Origin: DATLFP01 sp035540955
GTDB taxonomy: Bacteria > Actinomycetota > Acidimicrobiia > Acidimicrobiales > CADCSY01
Assembly (NCBI GenBank): GCA_035540955.1
Contig: DATLFP010000088.1
Location: 1-29,709 of the forward strand
Reading direction: 5' to 3'
Length of the DNA stretch: 29,709 nt
The position numbers and the translations under genes were made by a program. Below, piece after piece: positions 23,588-29,709 of this stretch (positions are counted from its first letter, which is position 1; every line of letters starts with the position of its first letter). Under the pieces are notes generated by a model. That model searched no databases and had not been told where the DNA came from. It saw only the letters and a program-made list of their open reading frames with translations.

Positions 23588-24625
23588 GTGCAGCGCTTGG
23601 TCCCGGTGGTCGCCGAGGGCCGGGCGTTCGTCGACGCCCTCCAGCGAGCGTGGGCCGCCGGCGACGCCGTGCTCCCCGTCGACCCCCGCCTCCCGGCCCC
23701 GGCCCGGGACGCGCTGCTGGCAGCCATGCGCCTCGACGACGACGTCGAGAGCGGCGACGCGCTGGTGGTCGCCACCAGCGGCACGACCGGTGAGCCCAAG
23801 GGCGTCGTGCTCACCCACGACGCGGTGCTGGCGTCGGCCACCGCCACCAGCGCGCGGCTCGCCGTCGACCCCTGGCGCGATCGCTGGCTGAGCGTCCTGC
23901 CCCTCGCCCACGTGGGCGGCCTCTCGGTGGTGACCCGGGCCCTGCTGACCGACACGCCGCTCTCGTTCGATCCCGATGACCGGCGGGCGACCCTCGTCTC
24001 GATGGTGGCCACCCAGGTGCGCCGCACCGATGTCTCGCGGTTCCGCGCCGTGGTCGTGGGCGGCGCCGCGCCGCCCGCCGACCTCCCGCCCAACGCGGTG
24101 ACGACCTACGGCATGACCGAGACCGGCAGCGGCGTCGTCTACGACGGCGCCCCTCTCGACGGCGTCGAGGTCCGGGCCGTCGACGGCGAGCTGCAGCTAC
24201 GGGCGCCGATGCTCCTGCGCGCGTACCGCGACGGTCGCGACCCGAAGGACGCCGACGGCTGGCTGGCGACCGGCGATGCCGGCGAGGTGGCCGACGGCCG
24301 CGTGACGGTGCACGGTCGCGTGGGCGACGTGATCGTCACTGGGGGCGAGAAGGTGTGGCCCGATCCGGTGGAGGCGGTGCTGCGGCGGGTTCCGGGCGTG
24401 GCCGAGGTCGCCGTGGCGGGCGCGCCCGACGAGGAGTGGGGCCAGCGGGTGGTCGCCTTCATCGAGGTCGACGCCGACCCACCCAGCCTGGCCGAGCTGC
24501 GTGACGCGGTGAAGGCCGAGCTCCCGGCGTACGCCGCCCCCAAGGAGGTCGTGGTCGTCACCTCCCTGCCTCGCACCGCGCTGGGCAAGGTGCAGCGGGC
24601 CCTGCTCGCGGGCCGCCACGCCTGA
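23588..24625 (+). CDS. menE: MenE, O-succinylbenzoate-CoA ligase
   Basis: A short adenylate-forming ligase of 345 residues that activates OSB to OSB-CoA. Motifs: VVATSGTTGEPKGVVLTHDA (P-loop), LPLAHVGGLSVVTRALLT, VVVGGAAPPADLP, VTTYGMTETGSGVVYDG, WLATGDAGEVADGRVTVHGRVGDVIVTGGEKVWPDPVEAVL and the catalytic Lys in LPRTALGKVQRALL. It is shorter than E. coli MenE at the N-terminus, a compactness I associate with actinobacterial MenE. GTG 23588 is fixed by the -10 hexamer 6 nt upstream. It is probably monocistronic, since an inverted repeat follows. Confidence 0.9.
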   Translation: MQRLVPVVAEGRAFVDALQRAWAAGDAVLPVDPRLPAPARDALLAAMRLDDDVESGDALVVATSGTTGEPKGVVLTHDAVLASATATSARLAVDPWRDRWLSVLPLAHVGGLSVVTRALLTDTPLSFDPDDRRATLVSMVATQVRRTDVSRFRAVVVGGAAPPADLPPNAVTTYGMTETGSGVVYDGAPLDGVEVRAVDGELQLRAPMLLRAYRDGRDPKDADGWLATGDAGEVADGRVTVHGRVGDVIVTGGEKVWPDPVEAVLRRVPGVAEVAVAGAPDEEWGQRVVAFIEVDADPPSLAELRDAVKAELPAYAAPKEVVVVTSLPRTALGKVQRALLAGRHA

Positions 24626-24637
24626 GTAGCACGTTCG

Positions 24638-24664
24638 GGCCATGTCGCAAATGGCCTGATCAGG
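24638..24664. repeat. Inverted repeat plus 10-bp palindrome after menE
   Basis: GGCCAT (24638-24643), 7 nt, ATGGCC (24651-24656) is a perfect 6-bp stem. It runs into CCTGATCAGG (24655-24664), a perfect 10-bp palindrome. It could be a terminator for menE, although there is no T-run, or an operator for the next gene. The gap 24626-24702 holds nothing else apart from a weak -10. Confidence 0.45.
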
Positions 24665-24690
24665 TGATGTTCGTCGCCGTTCCGCCCGAC

Positions 24691-24696
24691 GAGACT
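24691..24696 (+). promoter_or_regulatory. Weak -10-like element before the Val/Asp/Thr-repeat gene
   Basis: GAGACT keeps the A at position 2 and T at position 6 and stands exactly 6 nt before ATG 24703. It therefore supports that start over GTG 24664. Confidence 0.35.
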
Positions 24697-24702
24697 GGGC
24701 CC

Positions 24703-25350
24703 ATGCCCCTCACCAACCCGCTCCGGCGGGTCACGGCCATGGCGGTGCCGGCACTGCTGGCCGCCAACGCACTCGTCCTGGTGGTGGGCCTCGGCCCCGA
24801 CGGCGCGTCCGACGAGAGCGAGCGCGGGCCCGAGACCGTCACCTTCATCGTCGAGGACGACGGCACCACCCGCGCCGTGGACCCCACCACCGCCGAGGGC
24901 GCGAGTGACATCGCCGACGCGCAGGAGCGGGGAGCCGAGGTCGTGACCGAGTCGGACGGTTCCTCGCCGGGAGCTCCGGCCTCGAGATCGGGCACGACGG
25001 GGTCGAACCCCGCTCCCGCCTCCTCTTCGGGCGGCGGCGTCACGATCCCCGAGGTCACGGTTCCCCAGGTCACCGTGCCCGACCTGAACCGGGTCATCGA
25101 GGACACCGCCACGACCGTCGTGCGCGTGGTCGATCAGGTCGGCAACACGGTCGACTCGGTCGTCGATCAGGTGACCGACGTCGTGGACGACACGACCGGC
25201 CTCGACACGGGAGGGACGGTCGATCCGGCGGTCGACACCGTGACCGACACGGTGACCGACACCGTGACCACGGCGGTCGACACCGTGACCCCGCTGGTGC
25301 CGGAGGCCACCGTGCCGCCGCCCACGGCCCCGCCGCTCCCTGGCCTGTAA
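24703..25350 (+). CDS. Exported or membrane-anchored Val/Asp/Thr-repeat protein, unknown function
   Basis: Encodes 215 residues. After NPLRRVTA, a hydrophobic segment of about 20 residues (MAVPALLAANALVLVVGLG) acts as a signal peptide or anchor. A polar, disordered, Ser/Gly/Pro-rich stretch follows (about 70-115). Then comes a long region with hydrophobic Val spaced 3-4 residues apart (VVDQVGNTVDSVVDQVTDVVDD) and VDTVTDTV-type repeats. The end is Pro-rich (VPPPTAPPLPGL). The pattern suggests an extended helical or surface-stalk segment outside the membrane. There is no lipobox, sortase motif or catalytic domain. ATG 24703 is preferred over GTG 24664 from the signal-peptide fit and the -10-like hexamer. 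Confidence 0.68.
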   Translation: MPLTNPLRRVTAMAVPALLAANALVLVVGLGPDGASDESERGPETVTFIVEDDGTTRAVDPTTAEGASDIADAQERGAEVVTESDGSSPGAPASRSGTTGSNPAPASSSGGGVTIPEVTVPQVTVPDLNRVIEDTATTVVRVVDQVGNTVDSVVDQVTDVVDDTTGLDTGGTVDPAVDTVTDTVTDTVTTAVDTVTPLVPEATVPPPTAPPLPGL

Positions 25351-25351
25351 C

Positions 25352-25357
25352 TAACCT
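25352..25357 (+). promoter_or_regulatory. Possible -10 element of the cupredoxin lipoprotein gene
   Basis: TAACCT, then 10 nt, then ATG 25368, predicting a leader of about 4 nt. It begins just after the stop of the preceding gene, so read-through from upstream is equally possible. Confidence 0.35.
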
Positions 25358-25367
25358 CTCAGGTCAT

Positions 25368-25760
25368 ATGCGCAAGGTGCTGGGACTGCTGATCGCAGCG
25401 GCGATGGCGGCGAGCCTCGCGGCCTGCGGTGACGACGACGACGACCCCACGGTCGGCGGTGGTGATCCCGTCGAGACCACCACCGCCGGCGCCGACGGCG
25501 GTGGCGGGACGGCCACGGTGACCGCGGCCGGCTTCGCCTTCTCGCCGACCGAGGTGGCCGTCGCCGCCGGGGAGGTCACGCTCGAGCTGGTCAACGACGA
25601 CGGGGTGACCCACACCCTCACCGTCGACGACGCCGGCATCGACATCGAGGTCGCCGGGGGCGCGAGCGGCACCGGCAGCGGCACCTTCGAGTCCGGTCAG
25701 GACTACGAGTTCCGGTGCCGGATCCACCCGTCGATGACGGGCACCGTCACCGCCAGCTGA
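25368..25760 (+). CDS. Amicyanin-like cupredoxin lipoprotein
   Basis: Encodes 130 residues. The signal peptide MRKVLGLLIAAAMAASLAAC ends in a lipobox LAAC (17-20), so Cys20 should be lipidated and the protein held on the outer face of the membrane. After an acidic Gly/Thr linker, residues 48-130 form one cupredoxin domain. Type 1 copper ligands are His82 (GVTHTL), Cys117, His120 and Met123 (CRIHPSM). The C-x2-H-x2-M spacing is that of amicyanin. It is probably a one-electron carrier. NirK, 2.5 kb away, is an attractive partner, but this is inference. Confidence 0.85.
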   Translation: MRKVLGLLIAAAMAASLAACGDDDDDPTVGGGDPVETTTAGADGGGGTATVTAAGFAFSPTEVAVAAGEVTLELVNDDGVTHTLTVDDAGIDIEVAGGASGTGSGTFESGQDYEFRCRIHPSMTGTVTAS

Positions 25761-25767
25761 CCGAGGG

Positions 25768-27069
25768 CTACGCCCGATCGTCGCGTCCGACGACCCGGCA
25801 GCCGTCGTACTGCAGCCACGTCCAGAACGCCTCGCAGCTGCCCTGCAGCCGGTACTCGACGCGCACCACGCTCGGGAACTGGAACACCGTGGCGTCGAGC
25901 TCGGCGAGGAGCGCTTGGCTGCCCGCCGAGGTCGAGGCGTTGTCGATCGTGTCGGCGAGGTCGACCACGGCAAGGCCGTCGCGCAGGTTCAGGTCCCGCA
26001 GCAGGCCGGCGGTCGCCGCCGAGAAGAGCGACGACAGGCCGGGCCCGTCCTCGGGCTGCGGACCCTCGAACAGCGCCTCGAGGGCCTGCCGCAGCACACC
26101 GGCGGTCGCCGGTCCGGTCCGCCGCACCTCGACCAGCTCCTCGCCGCGGTGGAAGAACACCGAGTACGCCGAGGCGCCCGCCTCGAAGCCGACCCGCACG
26201 ACGGTGGCCTGCACCACGGTGCCGTCCTCGGCCGACTCACCGGTGAAGATGATCGCCCCGCCCGTCGCCTCGAACGGCGCGCCGATCGTGAGGTCGTCGG
26301 CGAACGGGCCCATCTCGCCGTTGGCCCCGCCCATCACGAAGGTCTGCAGGAGCGTGGCTCCGCCGTCGTCGCGGACCTCGACGTGCACGGTCGCCTCGAA
26401 GGCCGTGCTCTCGCCGCTGACGGCGAACGTCGGACCGACGGCGGCACCCGACGCGGGGAGATCGACCCGGATGTCATCGGTGTCGGCCCCCGTCACCGAC
26501 CACGGGCCCTCGTCGCCGAAGCGCTGGAGGTGGATGCGGGTGACCATCGGCAGCCCGGGGCGAGGGGTGACGGCGATGCTGGCGGTCGAGGTGTCGACGC
26601 TCGTCTTGAGCCCGCTGGCGGCGACCGGCTCGGCCATGCCGAGGTACTCGCGGCCGAACTCCAGCGCCGTCGCCTCGGCATCGAAGAACAGCCCCACGCC
26701 GGGATCGGCACGGTAGGCATCGACATCTGCGGACGAGGCGAACGGCCAGATCCCGGGGAAGAGCGCCGCGGGCTCGGGCTCGACGGGGGTCGTCGTGGGC
26801 GTGACCGACGGCGGGACGGTGCTGTCGGCGGGGACGACCTCGACCCGCGCCGTGTCCTCGGAGAGCAGCGAGCCGATCCCGACGACAGCGGCGGCCGCGG
26901 CCGCCACGGCGGCGAGCGCCGCGACCGACCGCCGACCGGCGCGCCGCGCCCGGTGGCGCCGGACCCGGCGCTGCACGGCGCCCCACGCGTCATCGGCATC
27001 GCCGAGCGCGTCGTCGCCGGCGGATGCCTCGGCGTGCAGCGCCGCTCGCAGGCGGTCCTCGACGGTCAT
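25768..27069 (-). CDS. Membrane partner of the ECF sigma factor with Gmad2- and GerMN-like extracellular domains
   Basis: Encodes 433 residues. The cytoplasmic N-terminus (1-47, EDRLRAALHAEA, then an Arg-rich stretch) has no HxxxCxxC zinc anti-sigma motif. One membrane helix spans about 48-69, followed by a Pro/Thr linker. Residues about 195-300 look like a Gmad2 Ig-like domain (FAVSGESTAFEATVHVEVRDDGG, GAPFEATGGAIIFTGESAEDGTV). Residues about 300-425 look like GerMN (VFFHRGEELVEVRR, LRQALEALFEGPQPEDGPGLSSLF, DGLAVVDLADTID, VRVEYRLQGS). ATG 27069 overlaps the sigma stop as ATGA. The layout implies a membrane anti-sigma regulator that senses envelope ligands. Binding to the sigma factor is inferred from position only. 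Confidence 0.78.
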   Translation of the reverse strand: MTVEDRLRAALHAEASAGDDALGDADDAWGAVQRRVRRHRARRAGRRSVAALAAVAAAAAAVVGIGSLLSEDTARVEVVPADSTVPPSVTPTTTPVEPEPAALFPGIWPFASSADVDAYRADPGVGLFFDAEATALEFGREYLGMAEPVAASGLKTSVDTSTASIAVTPRPGLPMVTRIHLQRFGDEGPWSVTGADTDDIRVDLPASGAAVGPTFAVSGESTAFEATVHVEVRDDGGATLLQTFVMGGANGEMGPFADDLTIGAPFEATGGAIIFTGESAEDGTVVQATVVRVGFEAGASAYSVFFHRGEELVEVRRTGPATAGVLRQALEALFEGPQPEDGPGLSSLFSAATAGLLRDLNLRDGLAVVDLADTIDNASTSAGSQALLAELDATVFQFPSVVRVEYRLQGSCEAFWTWLQYDGCRVVGRDDRA

Positions 27070-27623
27070 CGCTCCTCCTCCTGCAGCGCGGCCTCGAGCG
27101 CGGCGAGGCCACGGTGAACGTGGGTCTTGACCGAGCCGGCCGACACACCCATGGTCGCCGCCGTCTCCGCTTCGGAGAGGTCCAGATAGAACTTCAGCAC
27201 GAGCGCCTCCCGCTGACGGGGAGGCAGGGTCCGCAGCGCGGCCATCATCCGGCGCCGCTCGTCGCCCTCGACGGCGGCGGCGTCGGCCCCACCGGTGTCC
27301 GGGGTCGGGGCCCCGGCCGCGGCCGAGAGGTGCCGGCGCCGCACCTGCACGTGGCGCAGACGAGACCGCGCGCCGTTGAGCACGGCGGAGCGGAGCCAGG
27401 CGGGGGCGTGCTCGGGATCGCGCAGCCGGCTCCAGCCGACCTGCAGCTTCACGAACGCGTCCTGCACGACCTCCTCGGCCGCGCCGGGATCGCCGAGGAG
27501 CAGGCGGGCGAGACGAACGAGTGAGCGGTACTCGGCGCGGAACAGGGCGGCGACCTCGTGCTCGGCGGCACGGCGCCCGACCAGCTCGTTCGCGCCCTCC
27601 GACGTCACCGCGGCCATCATCAC
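27066..27623 (-). CDS. ECF sigma factor (SigE-like family of actinobacteria)
   Basis: Encodes 185 residues. The sigma-2 region includes ALFRAEYRSLVRLARLLLGDPGAAEEVVQDAFVKLQVGW, and a short variable linker follows (about 95-120). The sigma-4 region is LRTLPPRQREALVLKFYLDLSEAETAATMGVSAGSVKTHVHRGLAALEAAL, whose helix-turn-helix would read the -35 element. The N-terminus reads GTG-ATG-ATG, so three starts (27623, 27620, 27617) are possible. It is coupled to the downstream membrane protein by a 4-nt overlap. A candidate ECF promoter precedes it, suggesting autoregulation. Confidence 0.9.
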   Translation of the reverse strand: MMMAAVTSEGANELVGRRAAEHEVAALFRAEYRSLVRLARLLLGDPGAAEEVVQDAFVKLQVGWSRLRDPEHAPAWLRSAVLNGARSRLRHVQVRRRHLSAAAGAPTPDTGGADAAAVEGDERRRMMAALRTLPPRQREALVLKFYLDLSEAETAATMGVSAGSVKTHVHRGLAALEAALQEEER

Positions 27624-27630
27624 CCGTACA

Positions 27631-27654
27631 GACGCCCCAGGTGGCGATCGCGTT
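27631..27654 (-). promoter_or_regulatory. Candidate autoregulatory ECF promoter
   Basis: On the minus strand TGTCAAC ends at 27652. Then come 17 nt and CGTC (27634-27631), with GTG 27623 a further 7 nt on. An AAC -35 core with a CGTC -10 core at 16-17 nt is the usual ECF promoter form. No TAnnnT hexamer is present, unlike most other genes here, which fits control by the ECF factor itself. Confidence 0.45.
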
Positions 27655-27683
27655 GACAGCGCGGGGCGACGGCCGGGCGGTGG

Positions 27684-28241
27684 TCAGGCGAGGCCGGCGT
27701 CGACCTCGGTGAGCCGGAAGCGGCACGTCCGGGCACCGGCGTCGACGGCGAGCCGGACCCGAGCGCCGTGGGCGGCGGCGGCTCCCTCGGCGAGGCCGAT
27801 GTGCAGCGCGCACACCGGTGCGCCGAGCGGCTCGTCGGCGAAGCCGCACCGCTCGATCACCACCTCGTCGCCGACGACGGTGGGGATCAGGCCATGCGCC
27901 GCCGTGATCGCGACGACCGCGTCGGTCGCCCCGGCGGCGTCGGCGGCCTCGGCCGCACCCGTGGACCGGCCCAGGCGCCGGGCGAGGGCGATCATGTCGC
28001 TGTCGGGCGGGGGTGCGGGTCGGTAGAGGCGACGGGGCCGTCCCGCCCGGCCCGATCGGTCATCCTCCTCGACGACCAGCCGCGCTCGGAGCAGGTGGCG
28101 AAGGTGCTTGCGGACGGTGTTGGGGTGCAAGCCGAGCGCCGACGCGAGGCCGGTGACGTCCTGCGGTGCACCGGACTCGATGCACCGCAGGATCGACGCC
28201 GCCGGGATCGGCTGGCGGTCAGTGGGAGCCGGCGCCGTCAC
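27684..28241 (-). CDS. Winged-helix regulator with a C-terminal Cys/His cluster, linked to nirK
   Basis: Encodes 185 residues from GTG 28241. A DNA-binding winged helix occupies about 12-75: ILRCIESGAPQDVTGLASALGLHPNTVRKHLRHLLRARLV, then the wing GRAGRPRRLYRP. The C-terminal domain holds Cys132, Cys144, His158 and Cys173 (C-x11-C-x13-H-x14-C). This is close to the four-Cys iron-sulfur motif I recall for SufR-type regulators, with His in place of one Cys. A redox, iron-sulfur or NO-sensing role is inferred. It follows nirK and overlaps its end by 23 nt, so the two are probably co-transcribed. An in-frame ORF start exists at 28277, with a longer overlap. Confidence 0.75.
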   Translation of the reverse strand: MTAPAPTDRQPIPAASILRCIESGAPQDVTGLASALGLHPNTVRKHLRHLLRARLVVEEDDRSGRAGRPRRLYRPAPPPDSDMIALARRLGRSTGAAEAADAAGATDAVVAITAAHGLIPTVVGDEVVIERCGFADEPLGAPVCALHIGLAEGAAAAHGARVRLAVDAGARTCRFRLTEVDAGLA

Positions 28242-29652
28242 TGAGGGGCTCACCGGCCTGGAAGAACCCGAGCGCACCCTTGCCGGGGTTCGAGAACTTG
28301 TGGGTGACGATCGCGTACTTGCCCTGCTCGTCGAGGGTGAACTCGACGAAGCCCCCTTGGGCGGGCTGCAGGTCGAGGGCCTGGGCGCCGCCGCGGTTGG
28401 CCGAGCCGGGGATCAACAGGTACTCGCCTTCCTTGTACACCGTGTCGAAGATCGTGCCGACGACGTGCCACGAGCTGTTCTCCGACGGACCGGCGTCGAG
28501 CACGAAGGCGCGGATGCGGTCGCCGGGCGCAACCTGGATCGGCTGGTGGACGTACTGGTTGTGGTAGCCGTTGAACACCACGGCGTCGAAGTCCTCGTCG
28601 ATCATCTTCGTCAGGTCGCCAGGCCCCGCTTCCGGGCCGAGGTACAGCTCGGACTGCACGAAGAGCACCTCGTGGTCGACCGGGGCCAGGGTCGGCGGAT
28701 CGATGATCACCGCCCCGAACATGCCGTTGCCGATGTGGTGCAGCGCCGGCGCCGTGCCGCAGTGGTACATCCACACACCGGCGTAGTCGGCGCGGAACTG
28801 GTACACGAGCGACTCACCCGGCTGCAGCGTCCTCATGTCGACGTCCATCGGCGTCTTGCTGGCGTGGAAGTCGATCGAGTGGCCGATCTGGCCGTCGTTG
28901 GTGACGGTCACGGTGAAGACGTCACCGACCTTGCCTCGCAGGGTCGGACCCGGGTACTGGCCCTCGAAGGTCCACAGCTCCTGGGTCACGCCGGGGGCGA
29001 CCTCGATGACCGTCTCGTCCATCGAGAAGCTCACCTGGTGCTCGGTGGCACCGGGTGCGGGCTGCAGCGTGGGGTCGAAGGCCGTCCAGTCGGGCGAGGG
29101 AGCGGCCGTCGCGTCGATGACGGCGGCGGTCGACGTGCCCGGGGTGTCGGTCGAGTGCCCGGGGGCCGCCACACCACCGCTGACGTTGATGGCGAGCACC
29201 ATGCCTGCCTCGCGATGACCCGGCACCGTGCACCACGCCTCGGCGCTCGCGCTGATGGCGCCGAGGTCGACGGTCTCGCTGGCGCCGGGGGCGAGCATCG
29301 CGGTGCCCACCGTGCCGTTCAGCATGAGGTCGTGGGGCACGGCGCCACCGTTGGTGACGTTCAGGATCACCGTGTCCCCCGCGTCGATGTCGATGCTGGC
29401 GGGACGGACGAACAGGTCACCGAGCTCGATGTCGAACGTGCGCGTCCCGGCCGCCGCCGTGGAGGTCCCGCCCCGGTCGTCGGTGGCGTAGAGCACCAGA
29501 CCGAAGAGCGCGGCCACGAGCGCGACCAGCGAGAACAGGGCGACGGTCACCATCCCCACCGGCGTCTCCCGACCCCGCCGGGGCGGCGGCCACTGGCTCA
29601 CGCCTTCGGGGTGGGTGTCAGGACGCCCAGGGGGTGACTGCGTCGCGGTCAT
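28219..29652 (-). CDS. nirK: NirK-type copper nitrite reductase with extra N-terminal cupredoxin domain
   Basis: Encodes 477 residues. A cytoplasmic Pro/Arg-rich tail and a membrane anchor (about 34-55) precede an N-terminal cupredoxin (about 70-158) with type 1 ligands His107, Cys141, His146 and Met151 (C-x4-H-x4-M). Two further cupredoxin domains match NirK: type 1 His258, Cys298, His306 and Met311; type 2 His263, His297 and His451; active-site Asp261 (SIDFHA) and His396 (SSWHVVGT). EGQYPGPTLRG is also typical. It should reduce nitrite to NO outside the membrane, taking electrons through the fused domain or a soluble carrier. ATG 29652 has a GGAGGT site 6 nt upstream, so it is preferred over GTG 29682. 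Confidence 0.88.
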   Translation of the reverse strand: MTATQSPPGRPDTHPEGVSQWPPPRRGRETPVGMVTVALFSLVALVAALFGLVLYATDDRGGTSTAAAGTRTFDIELGDLFVRPASIDIDAGDTVILNVTNGGAVPHDLMLNGTVGTAMLAPGASETVDLGAISASAEAWCTVPGHREAGMVLAINVSGGVAAPGHSTDTPGTSTAAVIDATAAPSPDWTAFDPTLQPAPGATEHQVSFSMDETVIEVAPGVTQELWTFEGQYPGPTLRGKVGDVFTVTVTNDGQIGHSIDFHASKTPMDVDMRTLQPGESLVYQFRADYAGVWMYHCGTAPALHHIGNGMFGAVIIDPPTLAPVDHEVLFVQSELYLGPEAGPGDLTKMIDEDFDAVVFNGYHNQYVHQPIQVAPGDRIRAFVLDAGPSENSSWHVVGTIFDTVYKEGEYLLIPGSANRGGAQALDLQPAQGGFVEFTLDEQGKYAIVTHKFSNPGKGALGFFQAGEPLSDGAGSH

Positions 29653-29658
29653 CGGTCG

Positions 29659-29664
29659 ACCTCC
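29659..29664 (-). promoter_or_regulatory. Strong ribosome binding site of nirK
   Basis: Minus-strand GGAGGT, 6 nt, then ATG 29652. This near-perfect Shine-Dalgarno sequence fixes the start and is unlike the leaderless pattern of most other first genes in the window. Confidence 0.8.
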
Positions 29665-29672
29665 GTCTCGCC

Positions 29673-29685
29673 GGTTTGTCACACC
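29673..29685. promoter_or_regulatory. Possible operator upstream of nirK
   Basis: GGTTTGTCACACC is a 13-bp near-palindrome: five of six arm pairs match around one central base. It lies 20 nt upstream of the nirK ATG and just upstream of the ribosome binding site. It could bind the regulator encoded downstream of nirK. No symmetrical partner elsewhere in the window was seen. Confidence 0.35.
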
Positions 29686-29709
29686 CCAGCATGGAGAAAC
29701 CCGTGCGCC

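Noticed and set aside
24664..24702. GTG 24664 as the start of the repeat-protein gene
   Set aside because: It adds residues that spoil the signal peptide and overlaps a palindrome; ATG 24703 has a -10-like hexamer at 6 nt.
27653..27658. Plus-strand TTGACA as a -35 element
   Set aside because: No -10 or gene start follows on the plus strand; the same bases are better read as the minus-strand AAC core of an ECF promoter.
29691..29709. Start of a divergent plus-strand gene (ATG 29691)
   Set aside because: Only six codons remain in the window, and no TAnnnT element or ribosome binding site precedes it, so it cannot be supported.
1..29709. tRNA, rRNA, CRISPR arrays, transposases or prophage genes
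   Set aside because: None was recognised on either strand; composition and gene types look chromosomal and uniform throughout.

Overview
The window is about 29.7 kb of GC-rich DNA, densely packed with genes. It most likely comes from an actinobacterium, and the mixture fits the Acidimicrobiia. Markers are a mycothiol synthase (MshD), an F420-type luciferase-like oxidoreductase, classical menaquinone genes, a SigE-like ECF sigma factor and many GTG starts. No rRNA, tRNA, CRISPR array or insertion sequence was seen, and no gene-free stretch exceeds 180 bases. The taxonomic call is inference from gene content.

Layout: (1) 178-4472, minus strand: a tightly coupled histidine operon hisD-hisC-hisB-hisH-hisA. 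hisF does not follow hisA inside the window. (2) 4533-12409: housekeeping and accessory genes, often in divergent pairs: a 62-residue protein, endonuclease III, mshD, an amidase, a VIT/CCC1-type metal transporter, rlmN, a DUF952-GNAT fusion, a nucleotidyltransferase, a small membrane protein and an LLM oxidoreductase. (3) 12433-24625: a menaquinone region with an acyl-CoA ligase, menG, menF, menD, menH, menA, menB and menE. It also holds a heterodimeric ABC exporter and an unlisted 44-codon ORF. menC and a DHNA-CoA thioesterase gene are absent from the window. (4) 24703-29652: cell-envelope and copper genes: a Val/Asp/Thr-repeat exported protein, an amicyanin-like lipoprotein, an ECF sigma factor with a membrane partner carrying Gmad2/GerMN-like domains, a winged-helix regulator with Cys/His residues, and a three-cupredoxin NirK-type nitrite reductase.

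The most striking pattern is in the spaces between genes. Nearly every gene that begins a transcription unit has a TAnnnT-type -10 hexamer whose last T lies 6, 7 or 8 nt before the start codon. This predicts leaderless or nearly leaderless mRNAs. Several divergent pairs share overlapping or abutting -10 elements; the cleanest is the symmetric heptamer TACCGTA between nth and mshD. Genes inside operons instead overlap by 4 nt (ATGA or GTGA). nirK is the exception, with a strong GGAGGT ribosome binding site and a near-palindromic possible operator.

Functionally, the men genes would make menaquinone from chorismate, with the missing steps encoded elsewhere. NirK, the cupredoxin lipoprotein and the Cys/His regulator suggest copper-dependent nitrite reduction at the outer face of the membrane, possibly fed by menaquinol through unseen carriers. 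That last link is inference.
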